From: CAIQQQ01 sp040399685
GTDB lineage: Bacteria > Pseudomonadota > Alphaproteobacteria > Acetobacterales > Acetobacteraceae
Length of the DNA: 64,000 nt
Reading direction: 5' to 3'
Assembly (NCBI GenBank): GCA_040399685.1
Contig: JBBART010000003.1
Span: forward strand, 124,001-188,000
The position numbers and the translations under genes are program-made. This document shows, one piece after another, positions 15,759 to 24,514 of this stretch (within the stretch, counting starts at the first letter, position 1; every line of letters begins with the position of its first letter). The notes below the pieces were generated by a model, which was not told where the DNA came from, did no database searches, and saw nothing but the letters and a program-made list of their open reading frames with translations.

Positions 15759-17126
15759 ATGATCCTCTCCCCCGCCACGCGCCAAGAACTGCGCATCATG
15801 GTGCGCCTGGCGCTGCCACTGATGGCGGGGCAGGTTCTGCTGTTCGGAACCAATGTCGTCGACACGCTGCTGGCCGGCCATCTGGGGCCGACGGTGCTGG
15901 GCGCCGTGGCCATCGGCAGTTCCGTGTGGATGATCCCGCTGATGGCGATGCAAGGCATCATGTTCGCGGTCCCGTCGCGCGTGTCGCGCCTGATCGGGGC
16001 GGGGCTTCGGGCCAAGGTCGGGGCCGAATTCCGCCAGGCGCTGTGGCTGGCGGTGGCGGTCGGCCTGCTGGTGACCATCGTGCTGCGCGGTGTTGCCGCA
16101 CCGCTGGTGTCGGCGCTGGGCGTGGAGCCTGATCTGGCGGAAGCGGTTGTTGATTTTCTCCGCGCCATCGCATGGTCAGGCCCGGCACTGGCCGTTTTCA
16201 TGGCGTGTCGTGGGTTGTCGGACGGCCTGTCCCTGACCAGGCCGGCCATGTGGTTCGGCCTGATCGGCCTTGGGTTGCTGATTCCGATCGGCACCTTGTT
16301 CATGTATGGCGGGCTCGGCCTGCCGGCGATGGGCGCTTACGGCAGCGGACTGGCCACGTCGGTTGTCAATTGGATCGGCGCCATTTTGTTCGCGCTTTTC
16401 GTCAGCCGTGCCGGTGCGTATGGCGGCATTGGCTGGCGGATTGGCCGTATGGGGCCGGATTTACCAGTCATTGCCGCCCAGTTGCGGCTTGGCCTGCCGA
16501 TGGCCTTGAGCGTGGTGATGGAGGTCAGCCTGTTCAGCGCCGCCGCCTTCGCCATCGCCCGATTCGGGGCCATTCCGGTGGCGGCGCATCAGATTGCGTT
16601 GAACGTGGCCGGTCTGGCCTTCATGGTGCCCTTGGGCCTGGCGGGCGCCATCACGGTGCGGGTGGGCGATGCGCTGGGCCATCAGGACATGGCGCGCGTC
16701 AGGCTGGCGGGCATGGTGGGAATTGGCGTTGCGGTTGTGTCGCAAAGCCTGAGTTGCCTGCTGCTGATCCTGCTGCCGTGGCAGATCGCGGCGCTTTATT
16801 CCAACGACCCCGCAGTGCAGGCAGCCACAGTGGCGCTGCTGGCGTTTGCGGCCATGTTCCAACTGTCCGACGGCATCCAGGTGGCGGCCAACGGCGCGCT
16901 GCGGGGGTTGCAGGACACGCGAATCCCGGCCGCCATCACGTTGTTCGCCTATTGGGGCGTGGGGATGCCGGTGGGTCTGCTGCTGGCGTTCACAGCCGGC
17001 ATGGCGGCGCGGGGCATGTGGATTGGCCTCGTGGCTGGGCTGAGCGTGGCGGCGTTGTTGCTGACATGGAGATTTCGCACACGGACTCTTGCCGCACTGC
17101 AACACATCTCTAAAGTCGGGGCATGA
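15759..17126 (+). CDS. MATE family multidrug efflux transporter
   Basis: A 455-residue inner-membrane antiporter with twelve hydrophobic segments. The MATE hallmarks are LALPLMAGQVLLFGTNVVDTLLAGHLG at the N-terminus and the pseudo-repeat LRLGLPMALSVVMEVSLFSAAAFAIARFG in the second half. It resembles the NorM branch, which exports cationic drugs in exchange for sodium or protons. It overlaps ghrA by 4 nt, so the two are cotranslated although functionally unrelated on paper. Confidence 0.92.
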   Translation: MILSPATRQELRIMVRLALPLMAGQVLLFGTNVVDTLLAGHLGPTVLGAVAIGSSVWMIPLMAMQGIMFAVPSRVSRLIGAGLRAKVGAEFRQALWLAVAVGLLVTIVLRGVAAPLVSALGVEPDLAEAVVDFLRAIAWSGPALAVFMACRGLSDGLSLTRPAMWFGLIGLGLLIPIGTLFMYGGLGLPAMGAYGSGLATSVVNWIGAILFALFVSRAGAYGGIGWRIGRMGPDLPVIAAQLRLGLPMALSVVMEVSLFSAAAFAIARFGAIPVAAHQIALNVAGLAFMVPLGLAGAITVRVGDALGHQDMARVRLAGMVGIGVAVVSQSLSCLLLILLPWQIAALYSNDPAVQAATVALLAFAAMFQLSDGIQVAANGALRGLQDTRIPAAITLFAYWGVGMPVGLLLAFTAGMAARGMWIGLVAGLSVAALLLTWRFRTRTLAALQHISKVGA

Positions 17127-18061
17127 CCCTTCTTATCAGATCAGGCGGCTCGGCCGCTTTCGCCGAATGGCACGCAAGCTTTGCCGAATTCGCCCCCAAC
17201 CTGGAGGTGCGGCATTGGTCCGACAAAACCGTGGCGCCCGAGGATGTGCGCTACGTGATGGTATGGGAGCCGGAGCCGGGACGGCTGGCCAGCTACCCCA
17301 ATTTGAAGCTGATCTGCAGTGCGGCCGCCGGCGTGGATCACATCCTCGCCGACCCGCTGCTGCCCACGCATCTGCCGTTGGTGCGGCTGACCACGGCGGA
17401 CCAATCCACCCGCATGGCCGAGTATGTCGCCTGGGCGGCACTGTCGCTGATGCGCCGGATGCCCGAGATCATCGCTGGCCAGGCCACGCGCGGTTGGGAT
17501 ACCGGCCTGACCGGCGAGACGGCCGCCGAAACACGGGTGGGCGTGATGGGATTGGGCGTGATGGGCGCCCAGGCTGCCTCCATGCTGGCGGCGCTGGGGT
17601 TTCAGACGGCGGGCTGGTCGGCCAGCCCGAAAGACATCGCCGGCGTTGAGAGCTTTGCTGGCGCGGAGACGTTGCCGGCCTTCCTGGCCCGCACCGATAT
17701 TCTGGTCTGCCTGCTGCCGCTGACGCCCGCCACAACAGGCATCATCCGTGCCGAGACCATCGCCATGCTGCCGGCCAATGCCTCTCTCATCAACGCCGGG
17801 CGCGGCCGCCATGTGGTGGAGCCCGACCTGATCGTGGCGCTTGATTCCGGCCATCTCAGCGGCGCCATTCTTGACGTGTTCGAGCCGGAGCCTCTGCCGG
17901 CCGACAATCCGCTTTGGGCGCATCCCAAGGTGATCGTCACCCCCCACATTGCCTCGTTCGGCTCCCGCCGGGTGCGGGCGCGCCATGTGGCGGGGCTGAT
18001 CGCATCGTTCGAGCGCGGCGAGACTCTCGCCGGGCTTTACGATCCTCTACGCGGTTATTGA
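17123..18061 (+). CDS. ghrA: Glyoxylate/hydroxypyruvate reductase A
   Basis: NAD(P)H-dependent 2-hydroxyacid dehydrogenase of the GhrA branch, 312 residues. The Rossmann motif is VGVMGLGVMGAQAASMLAALGF, the catalytic arginine region is LINAGRGRHVVEPDL, and the C-terminal DVFEPEPLPADNPLWAHPKVIVTPHIAS holds the glutamate and histidine. It reduces glyoxylate or hydroxypyruvate. It starts inside the MATE stop (4-nt overlap). Its last 7 nt overlap the tail of the convergent PEP-CTERM gene. Confidence 0.9.
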   Translation: MTLLIRSGGSAAFAEWHASFAEFAPNLEVRHWSDKTVAPEDVRYVMVWEPEPGRLASYPNLKLICSAAAGVDHILADPLLPTHLPLVRLTTADQSTRMAEYVAWAALSLMRRMPEIIAGQATRGWDTGLTGETAAETRVGVMGLGVMGAQAASMLAALGFQTAGWSASPKDIAGVESFAGAETLPAFLARTDILVCLLPLTPATTGIIRAETIAMLPANASLINAGRGRHVVEPDLIVALDSGHLSGAILDVFEPEPLPADNPLWAHPKVIVTPHIASFGSRRVRARHVAGLIASFERGETLAGLYDPLRGY

Positions 18062-18759
18062 ACGGCCTTGACAGAGCGGCGGCGCAAGCGAAGAGCGCCA
18101 ATGCCTGTCATCCCCGCGACGAGCAGCATCATCGAACCCGGCTCCGGCACAGCCGTGGGCGCGCTCGACACCGCGCTCCCGGTCGCTGCGGTGTAGGTGT
18201 AGGTGATGGCCGCATCGGTCGCCACGCTGCCGAGATCATCCAGACTGAACAGGCAGGGAAACGAGGAGGCGGTTTCGGTCAAGGATGCGAAGCCCAGCAG
18301 CAGCGACACCGTTCCGGCGCCGTTCTTTTGAAAATAGCCGAGGTCAGACGCACCAACGTTGAGCTGCGTTTGCCCTGACAGCGGCAGGCCCACGAGCTTG
18401 GTGAGGCCCACCTTGGCATTCCCGCCAGCAAAGCTGTCCGCAACGGAGGTCGTGCCGGAGACATGGCCCGGCCCGACGATCGTGACAGACGACGACAAGA
18501 CGCCACTCTGATAAGCTTCAATGCTTTTGCCGAAATTATAGATATCGAGTTCGGCGGTACCGCTGAACGTGAAGACAATCTTGGTTGCCGTCAGCGTCCC
18601 CAGCGATGTGTCGAACATTGGCAGTCCCACGAGGAAGGCGGCGGGCGACCCAACAGCCGTGGTCTTGACGTCGAATGTTTCAGTGGCCGCTGATGCGGGC
18701 AGGGGGGTTGCGAGGGCGATCAGCAGGCCAAGGGCGGTCGTCTGGAAATTGAGGCGCAT
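18055..18759 (-). CDS. PEP-CTERM sorting domain protein
   Basis: A 234-residue exported protein with signal peptide MRLNFQTTALGLLIALATPLPASA. A Ser/Thr/Gly-rich body follows, then the C-terminal sorting tail AVPEPGSMMLLVAGMTGIGAL ending in RLRRR. Such proteins are anchored and then processed by an exosortase (EpsH-type), which is not in this window. Surface role unknown. Its 3' end overlaps the convergent ghrA by 7 nt. The start at 18759 is chosen to begin the signal peptide; no strong ribosome-binding site is visible. Confidence 0.86.
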   Translation of the reverse strand: MRLNFQTTALGLLIALATPLPASAATETFDVKTTAVGSPAAFLVGLPMFDTSLGTLTATKIVFTFSGTAELDIYNFGKSIEAYQSGVLSSSVTIVGPGHVSGTTSVADSFAGGNAKVGLTKLVGLPLSGQTQLNVGASDLGYFQKNGAGTVSLLLGFASLTETASSFPCLFSLDDLGSVATDAAITYTYTAATGSAVSSAPTAVPEPGSMMLLVAGMTGIGALRLRRRSVKAVQ

Positions 18760-18845
18760 CGTCGGGGTCCAGTTTACTATTCGGCCCTCTATTTGTCTCA
18801 CTCAATGAGATTCATCCATGAAAATGATACGAATTACAAAATTGT

Positions 18846-20063
18846 TTATTTGTTAACCATTTCAGGAAGCTTCCGCAGGCCTGGTATGCTCGATGCCAGC
18901 ACAATCGCCGCCTGCGCCACGAACCCAAGTCCGGCCAGCGCGATCGCCCAGTCCAGCCCAAACCGTGCGCCCACCAGGCCGCCCATGGCAGCCCCCAGCG
19001 GCCGGGCGCCGAAGCCGACCATCATGAACAGTGCCGACACCCGCCCCAGCATCGCCGGCGGCGTGAGCGCCTGGCGCAAGGTGGTCTGGCCGATCGTCCA
19101 CATGATCGGGCCGAATCCAAAGAGAAAATAGCTGACAAGCGGCAACACGATGCCGGGACTGGTCCGGCTGGCCAGCATCACTCCGATGGCCGCCACCGAG
19201 GCCATCGGGCCACAGACGATGAACCGGCCGATCGACATCACCCGCAACAAAGCCGGTGCGCAAACGGCGCCGCACAACATGCCCGCCCCGTAGGCGCCGA
19301 GCGTGAACCCCACGCCGGCGGCATCCAGTCCGAGCCGTTCGACCGCATACAGCACATAGACCGATTGCAGCACGAACCAGGCGGTGTTCCAGACAATGGC
19401 GGTGCCCATCAGCGCCCGCAGCAAAGGCTGTCCGCGCACGAACGAAAGCCCTGCCCGCAAATCCGCCGACACGTTGGGACGGATGCTGGCCCGCGTATGG
19501 GTTTCTGGAATGCCAGACAGCAGCAAGGCCGCCACCAACGACAAGACAGCAGCCGCGATGAACGCCGGCCCGCCGCCAAGCATGGTGACCACCAGCCCTG
19601 CCAGACTCGGGCCAGCGGTGAACGCCAGGCTGCGCGCCAGTTCCAGCCGCGTGTTGGCCGCCCCGTAATCCGCCCGCTCCACCAGGGCCGGCACCAGCGC
19701 GGGGGCGGCGACGCTGAACACCACGGTGCCGGTGGCCGTCAGCGCGCCCACCAGCGCCAGCATCGGCAAGGTGAGCATGCCTGCCCACAGCAACAATGGC
19801 AGCGCCAACAATGCGGCCGCCCGCAACAGCTCTGCCATCGCCATCAGCCGCCGCCGACGCATCCGGTCGGCCAGCACCCCGGCGGGCAGCGACAACACCA
19901 GGAATGGCAACGTCTGGGCCGCCGACAACATCCCGGTTTCAGCAGCCCCCGCGCCAAGCGCCAGCACGGCGAGGATGGGAGACGCCGCCAACGCCATCTG
20001 CTCAGCACTCTGGGCCGCGAGATTTGACGCGGCGAGGCGATGGAACGAGGCGGGAAGAGACAT
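18846..20063 (-). CDS. MFS transporter (enterobactin-exporter-like)
   Basis: A 405-residue major facilitator with twelve hydrophobic segments. The loop 2-3 motif ADRMRRRRLM follows LPFLVLSLPAGVL, and the second-half equivalent is around LTPPAMLGRVSALFMMVGFGARPLGAAMGG. That pattern is common in the EntS/DUF894-type exporters. The frame extends upstream to 20432, but the ATG at 20063 with a GGAG site is where homology-like sequence (MSLPASFHRLAASN) begins. Substrate unknown. It diverges from pdhA. Confidence 0.85.
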   Translation of the reverse strand: MSLPASFHRLAASNLAAQSAEQMALAASPILAVLALGAGAAETGMLSAAQTLPFLVLSLPAGVLADRMRRRRLMAMAELLRAAALLALPLLLWAGMLTLPMLALVGALTATGTVVFSVAAPALVPALVERADYGAANTRLELARSLAFTAGPSLAGLVVTMLGGGPAFIAAAVLSLVAALLLSGIPETHTRASIRPNVSADLRAGLSFVRGQPLLRALMGTAIVWNTAWFVLQSVYVLYAVERLGLDAAGVGFTLGAYGAGMLCGAVCAPALLRVMSIGRFIVCGPMASVAAIGVMLASRTSPGIVLPLVSYFLFGFGPIMWTIGQTTLRQALTPPAMLGRVSALFMMVGFGARPLGAAMGGLVGARFGLDWAIALAGLGFVAQAAIVLASSIPGLRKLPEMVNK

Positions 20064-20382
20064 TTTGTTACTCCATGGTGGCCGGTGCCATATTCTTCCG
20101 CTTGTCTCATCGGGAGGATATCCGCTGCTTGCTTTATCAGCGATGCGACATGTTGTGTTGCGGACTGCTTCTGCCACGAATTTTTGTGTCGTGAAGCCCC
20201 GCTCATCTGAAACGACTTTCGCCATGCAATCATATGTATCGCGCCAACACAGGCGCTTAACCATATTTCGGTTGATCATCCTTATTGCATTGCAGCAAAA
20301 CACTTTTTTGCCATCGCCTGCTTGCAGGAGCCCCACTGTGCGGCTACGTGTGGCCTCAGAACATAGGCAGGGAGCGGCATCA
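20064..20382. other. Divergent intergenic region between MFS gene and pdhA
   Basis: About 319 bp without a convincing gene. It must hold the promoters of both the MFS transporter and the pdh operon. It is more AT-rich than its flanks, particularly 20210-20310. I could not assign -35/-10 boxes or an operator with confidence. Confidence 0.5.
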
Positions 20383-21399
20383 ATGGCCCAGGCAGACACC
20401 CGCAAGAAAGCCAAGGGACGCGCGGCGTCCAATCAGACATTGCCGCAAGACCAGCTGATGCGCGGCTACCGCGACATGCTGTTGATCCGTCGGTTCGAGG
20501 AAAAGGCCGGCCAGCTTTACGGCATGGGCCTCATCGGCGGCTTTTGCCATCTCTATATCGGCCAGGAGGCCGTGGTGGTCGGCGTGCAGCTCGCGTTGGA
20601 GCAGGGCGACGAGATCATCACCTCCTACCGCGACCATGGCCACATGCTCGCAACCGGCATGGAAGCCCGCGGCGTGATGGCCGAGCTGACCGGCCGCGAG
20701 GGTGGCTATTCCCGCGGCAAGGGCGGCTCCATGCACATGTTCAGCCGTGAGAAGAACTTCTTCGGCGGCCACGGCATCGTCGGCGCCCAGGTCAGCCTCG
20801 GCGCGGGCCTGGCGTTCTCCAACTGGTATCGCAACAACGACCGCGTGGCAGTGACCTATTTCGGCGACGGCGCGTCCAGCCAGGGCCAGGTGTTCGAGAG
20901 CTTCAACATCGCAGCCCTGATGAAGCTGCCCTGCATCTTTGTCATCGAGAACAACCGCTACGGCATGGGCACCTCGGTCGAGCGCGCCACCGCCAGCCAT
21001 GATCTGTCGCAGAACGGCGCCCCCTGGGGCATCAAGGGCATGAAGGTCGACGGCATGGATCTGGAGGCGGTGCATGCGGCCGCAGAGATCGCGGTTGCCG
21101 CTTGCCGTGCCGGCCAGGGACCTTATCTACTTGAGGTCGAGACCTATCGCTATCGCGGCCACTCGATGTCTGACCCCGCGAAGTATCGCACGCGTGACGA
21201 GGTGCAGAAGATGCGCACCGAGCACGACGCGATCGAGGGCGTGCGCCACAAGCTGGAAGCGCTGGGCGTGGATGCGGCGGCCTTCAAGGCCATCGACGAC
21301 GAAGTGAAGGCGATCGTGACCGACGCCGCGGAATTCGCGCAATCGAGCCCCGAGCCCGATGTGTCGCAGCTCTGGACCGATATTCTGGTGGAGGGCTGA
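20383..21399 (+). CDS. pdhA: Pyruvate dehydrogenase E1 component subunit alpha
   Basis: Thiamine-diphosphate-binding subunit of the heterotetrameric E1 that decarboxylates pyruvate, 338 residues. It contains RRFEEKAGQLYGMGLIGGFCHLYIGQEA, the ThDP motif GDGASSQGQVFESFN through VIENNRYGMGTS, and the phosphorylation-loop-like YRYRGHSMSDP. The ATG at 20383 has a GGGAG site. It is the first gene of pdhABC-GNAT-lpdA, 4 nt ahead of pdhB. Identification as PDH rather than branched-chain E1 rests on the whole context with a lipoylated pdhB. Confidence 0.96.
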   Translation: MAQADTRKKAKGRAASNQTLPQDQLMRGYRDMLLIRRFEEKAGQLYGMGLIGGFCHLYIGQEAVVVGVQLALEQGDEIITSYRDHGHMLATGMEARGVMAELTGREGGYSRGKGGSMHMFSREKNFFGGHGIVGAQVSLGAGLAFSNWYRNNDRVAVTYFGDGASSQGQVFESFNIAALMKLPCIFVIENNRYGMGTSVERATASHDLSQNGAPWGIKGMKVDGMDLEAVHAAAEIAVAACRAGQGPYLLEVETYRYRGHSMSDPAKYRTRDEVQKMRTEHDAIEGVRHKLEALGVDAAAFKAIDDEVKAIVTDAAEFAQSSPEPDVSQLWTDILVEG

Positions 21400-21403
21400 T
21401 CTC

Positions 21404-22738
21404 ATGGGCGTTCAAATCCTGATGCCGGCGCTGTCGCCGACGATGACCGAGGGCAAGCTCTCGCGCTGGCTCAAGAAAGAGGGCGACGTCATCAAGGCCG
21501 GCGACGTGATCGCCGAAATCGAGACCGACAAGGCGACGATGGAAGTCGAAGCCGTCGATGAAGGCGTACTCGGCAAGATCCTGGTCGCCGAGGGCACCGA
21601 GGGTGTTCCCGTGAACACGCCGATCGGTGAACTGGAAGGCGAGGGCGGTGCTGTCGCTGCTCCCGCGCCCGTCGCCGCCGCACCTGCCCCGGTTGCAACG
21701 CCGGTTGCCGTTGTCGCGGCCCCCGTGTCCGCGGCCTCCGCGCCGGAGAAGGATTGGGGGCCGACGAAGCCCACCACCGTGCGCGAAGCCTTGCGCGACG
21801 CAATGGCCGCCGAGATGCGCACCAACCAGGACGTGTTCCTGATGGGCGAGGAAGTCGGTCAGTATCAGGGCGCCTACAAGATCAGCCAGGGCCTGCTGGA
21901 CGAGTTCGGCCCGCGCCGCATCATCGACACGCCGATCACCGAGCACGGCTTCACCGGCATCGCCGTGGGCGCCGCCATGAACGGCCTGCGCCCGATCGTG
22001 GAGTTCATGACGTTCAACTTCGCCATGCAGGCGATTGACCACATCATCAACTCGGCCGCCAAGACGCTCTATATGTCCGGCGGCCAGATGGGTTGCCCCA
22101 TCGTGTTCCGTGGCCCGAACGGCGCTGCCAGCCGCGTCGGCGCCCAGCACAGCCAGTGCTATGCCAGCTGGTATGCGCATTGCCCCGGTCTGAAGGTGGT
22201 GGCCCCGTGGTCCGCCGCCGACGCCAAGGGCCTGCTGCGCGCCGCCATCCGCGACCCGAACCCGGTCGTCTTCCTGGAGAACGAAATCCTCTACGGGCAG
22301 ACCTTCGAATGCCCGACCGATGAAGACTTCATCCTGCCGATCGGCAAGGCGAAGGTGGAACGCGTCGGCGAGCATGTCACCATCGTGGCGTTCTCCGTCA
22401 TGGTCGGCGTGGCGCTGAAGGCTGCAGAAACCCTGGCCGCCCAGGGCATCTCCGCCGAGGTGATCAACCTGCGCACCATCCGTCCGCTCGACATCGACAC
22501 CATCGTGGCCTCGGTCAAGAAGACCAACCGCGTCGTCACCGTCGAGGAAGGCTGGCCGACCGCCGGCATCGGCGCCGAGATCAATATGCAGGTGATCGAG
22601 CATTGCTTCGATTGGCTGGACGCCCCGCCGGTGCGTGTGGCGGGCCTGGATGTGCCGCTGCCATATGCCGCCAATCTCGAAAAGCTGTGCCTGCCACAGC
22701 CGGATTGGGTGGTTGATGCGGTGAAGAAGATCGTCTGA
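21404..22738 (+). CDS. pdhB: Pyruvate dehydrogenase E1 component subunit beta with N-terminal lipoyl domain
   Basis: A 444-residue E1-beta. Residues 1-80 form a biotinyl/lipoyl domain with the modification lysine at about residue 43 (ETDKATM). An Ala/Pro linker covers about 82-115, then come the transketolase pyrimidine domain (LMGEEVGQYQGAYKISQGL) and the C-terminal domain (INLRTIRPLDIDTIV). The lipoylated E1-beta is a recognised alphaproteobacterial arrangement. Its lipoyl-coding DNA is almost identical to that at the start of pdhC, including 59 consecutive identical bases. It partners PdhA in the cytoplasm. Confidence 0.96.
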   Translation: MGVQILMPALSPTMTEGKLSRWLKKEGDVIKAGDVIAEIETDKATMEVEAVDEGVLGKILVAEGTEGVPVNTPIGELEGEGGAVAAPAPVAAAPAPVATPVAVVAAPVSAASAPEKDWGPTKPTTVREALRDAMAAEMRTNQDVFLMGEEVGQYQGAYKISQGLLDEFGPRRIIDTPITEHGFTGIAVGAAMNGLRPIVEFMTFNFAMQAIDHIINSAAKTLYMSGGQMGCPIVFRGPNGAASRVGAQHSQCYASWYAHCPGLKVVAPWSAADAKGLLRAAIRDPNPVVFLENEILYGQTFECPTDEDFILPIGKAKVERVGEHVTIVAFSVMVGVALKAAETLAAQGISAEVINLRTIRPLDIDTIVASVKKTNRVVTVEEGWPTAGIGAEINMQVIEHCFDWLDAPPVRVAGLDVPLPYAANLEKLCLPQPDWVVDAVKKIV

Positions 22739-22760
22739 AGCCGGACAGGGAGAGACGCAT

Positions 22761-24047
22761 ATGGCCACCAACATCCTGATGCCGGCACTGAGCCCGACGA
22801 TGACCGAGGGCACGCTGTCGCGCTGGCTGAAGAAAGAAGGCGACGTCATCAAGGCTGGTGACGTCATCGCCGAAATCGAGACCGACAAGGCGACGATGGA
22901 AGTCGAAGCCGTCGATGAAGGCGTGCTCGGCAAGATCCTCGTGCCGGACGGCACCGAGGGTGTGGCCGTGAACGCGCCGATCGGCATCATCATCGAAGCC
23001 GGCGAAGCCGTGCCGACCGGCGCTGTGGCGCCGGCTCCGGCCAAGGCCGTTGTTGCAGAGGCGGCACCTGCCGCGGCTGTGGCTGCCGCCGCACCCGTGG
23101 CACATGCTGCCGCCACCGGCAGCCGCGTTGTGGCCTCGCCTCTGGCCAAGCGTATCGCGCAGCAGACGGGCGTGGATCTGGCAACGCTGACCGGCACCGG
23201 CCCGAACGGGCGCATTGTGAAGGCGGATGTGCAGGCGGCCAGCGGCAAGCCGGCACCGGTTGCCGTCATAGCGCCTGCCGCCGCACCGGCCCTTGTGGCA
23301 GCGCCCGTGGCAGCCCCGAAGGCCGCCGCACCCGCGCCGGTCATCACCGCGCCGCACACGCTGGTTCCCAACTCGTCGATGCGCAAGGTCATTGCCAAGC
23401 GCCTCACCGAAGCCAAGAGCACCGTTCCGCATTTTTATGTCTCGATGGACATCGAACTCGACGCGATGCTCAAGCTGCGCGCCGATCTCAACGCCCGCAG
23501 CCCGAAGGACGGCACCGGCGCGTTCAAGCTGTCGGTCAATGATTTGATCATCAAGGCCGCTGCCGCCACCCTGCGCAAGATCCCGCGGGTGAACGCCAGC
23601 TACTCCGAAGACGCGACGATCCTGTATGACGACGTTGATATCTCGGTGGCCGTCTCCATCGCCGACGGGCTGATCACGCCGATCATCCGTCATGCCGATC
23701 GCAAGGGCCTGTCGACCATCAGCAACGAGATGAAGGACCTGGCCGCGCGCGCCAAGTCCGGCAAGTTGAAGCCCGAGGAATTCCAGGGCGGCGGCTTCTC
23801 CATCTCCAACATGGGCATGTTCGGCGTTTCGAACTTCGCCGCCATCATCAACCCGCCGCAGGCTGCCATTCTGGCCGTGGCGGCCGGCACCCAGCGCCCG
23901 GTTGTGAAGGATGGCGCGCTCGCGATCGCCACCGTCATGACCTGCACGCTGAGCGTTGATCACCGCGTGGTGGACGGCGCCCTGGGGGCCGAATGGCTGG
24001 CAGCCTTCAAGAAGATCGTCGAAGACCCGATGAGCCTCATGCTGTGA
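22761..24047 (+). CDS. pdhC: Dihydrolipoamide acetyltransferase (E2 of pyruvate dehydrogenase)
   Basis: Core of the PDH complex that transfers the acetyl group to CoA, 428 residues. Domains in order: one lipoyl domain (1-80, lysine 43), an Ala/Pro linker, a peripheral-subunit-binding domain (ASPLAKRIAQQTGVDLATLTGTGPNGRI), a second Ala/Pro linker, and the catalytic domain with DHRVVDGA (histidine near 401). It lies 22 nt after pdhB. Its stop codon is overlapped by the GTG start of the GNAT gene. Confidence 0.96.
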   Translation: MATNILMPALSPTMTEGTLSRWLKKEGDVIKAGDVIAEIETDKATMEVEAVDEGVLGKILVPDGTEGVAVNAPIGIIIEAGEAVPTGAVAPAPAKAVVAEAAPAAAVAAAAPVAHAAATGSRVVASPLAKRIAQQTGVDLATLTGTGPNGRIVKADVQAASGKPAPVAVIAPAAAPALVAAPVAAPKAAAPAPVITAPHTLVPNSSMRKVIAKRLTEAKSTVPHFYVSMDIELDAMLKLRADLNARSPKDGTGAFKLSVNDLIIKAAAATLRKIPRVNASYSEDATILYDDVDISVAVSIADGLITPIIRHADRKGLSTISNEMKDLAARAKSGKLKPEEFQGGGFSISNMGMFGVSNFAAIINPPQAAILAVAAGTQRPVVKDGALAIATVMTCTLSVDHRVVDGALGAEWLAAFKKIVEDPMSLML

Positions 24048-24514
24048 CCCTCCACGTCCGCGACGCGACCCCGGATGATGCCGGACTGATTGCCGGTTTC
24101 GTCCGCCAACTCGCGGAGTACGAGAAACTGCTGCACGAGGCTGTGGCGAGTGATGCCGATTTTACCAGCGCCCTGGGCGCTGGTAAAATCGCTGCCCTGA
24201 TCGCAGAGAAGGGCGGCGTTCCCGTGGGGTTCGCCCTGTGGTTCACCACGTTCAGCACCTTCACCGGCAAGTCCGGCATGTATCTTGAAGACCTGTTCGT
24301 GCTGCCAGACCATCGTGGCCACGGCATTGGCCGCGCCATTCTGCGTGATCTCGCCCGCCGCGCCCTGGCCGGCGGCTTCCCGCGCCTCGAATGGTCGGTG
24401 CTGGACTGGAACAAGCCGGCGGTGGATTTCTACCGGGCGATCGGTGCGAAACCGATGGATGAATGGACAGTGCAGCGCATGGATGCGGCCGCACTCGCCA
24501 ATTTGGCGGAGTAG
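24044..24514 (+). CDS. GNAT family N-acetyltransferase inside the pdh operon
   Basis: A 156-residue acetyltransferase of the diamine-acetyltransferase-like GNAT group. Motif A is LEDLFVLPDHRGHGIGRAILRDLARRAL, with the acetyl-CoA-binding RGHGIG, followed by LEWSVLDWNKPAVDFYRAIGA. The GTG at 24044 overlaps the pdhC stop (GTGA), so it is coupled to the enzyme that makes acetyl-CoA. Its codons 39-50 contain a 16-bp perfect hairpin. Its TAG stop lies within the 24511-24590 palindrome. The acceptor substrate is unknown. Confidence 0.87.
   Translation: MTLHVRDATPDDAGLIAGFVRQLAEYEKLLHEAVASDADFTSALGAGKIAALIAEKGGVPVGFALWFTTFSTFTGKSGMYLEDLFVLPDHRGHGIGRAILRDLARRALAGGFPRLEWSVLDWNKPAVDFYRAIGAKPMDEWTVQRMDAAALANLAE
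24157..24191. repeat. 16-bp perfect inverted repeat inside the GNAT coding sequence
   Basis: CGATTTTACCAGCGCC (24157-24172) and its exact complement (24176-24191) flank a 3-nt loop. The stem lies in codons for DADFTSALGAGKIA. A perfect 16-bp stem with a tight loop in coding DNA is unusual. It could pause ribosomes, attenuate transcription within the pdh operon, or be chance. Confidence 0.85.

Noticed and set aside
19726..20382. N-terminal extension of pdhA upstream of 20383
   Set aside because: The extended part overlaps the divergent MFS gene and has no PdhA-like sequence; a GGGAG site precedes the ATG at 20383.
20064..20382. Sigma-70-type promoter boxes for pdhA
   Set aside because: Several weak TTGA-like and TAT-like strings exist but none with convincing spacing.
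21284..23963. Long minus-strand open frames opposite pdhB and pdhC
   Set aside because: Low-complexity Ala/Gly/Thr translation that mirrors the Ala/Pro linkers and lipoyl domains on the other strand.
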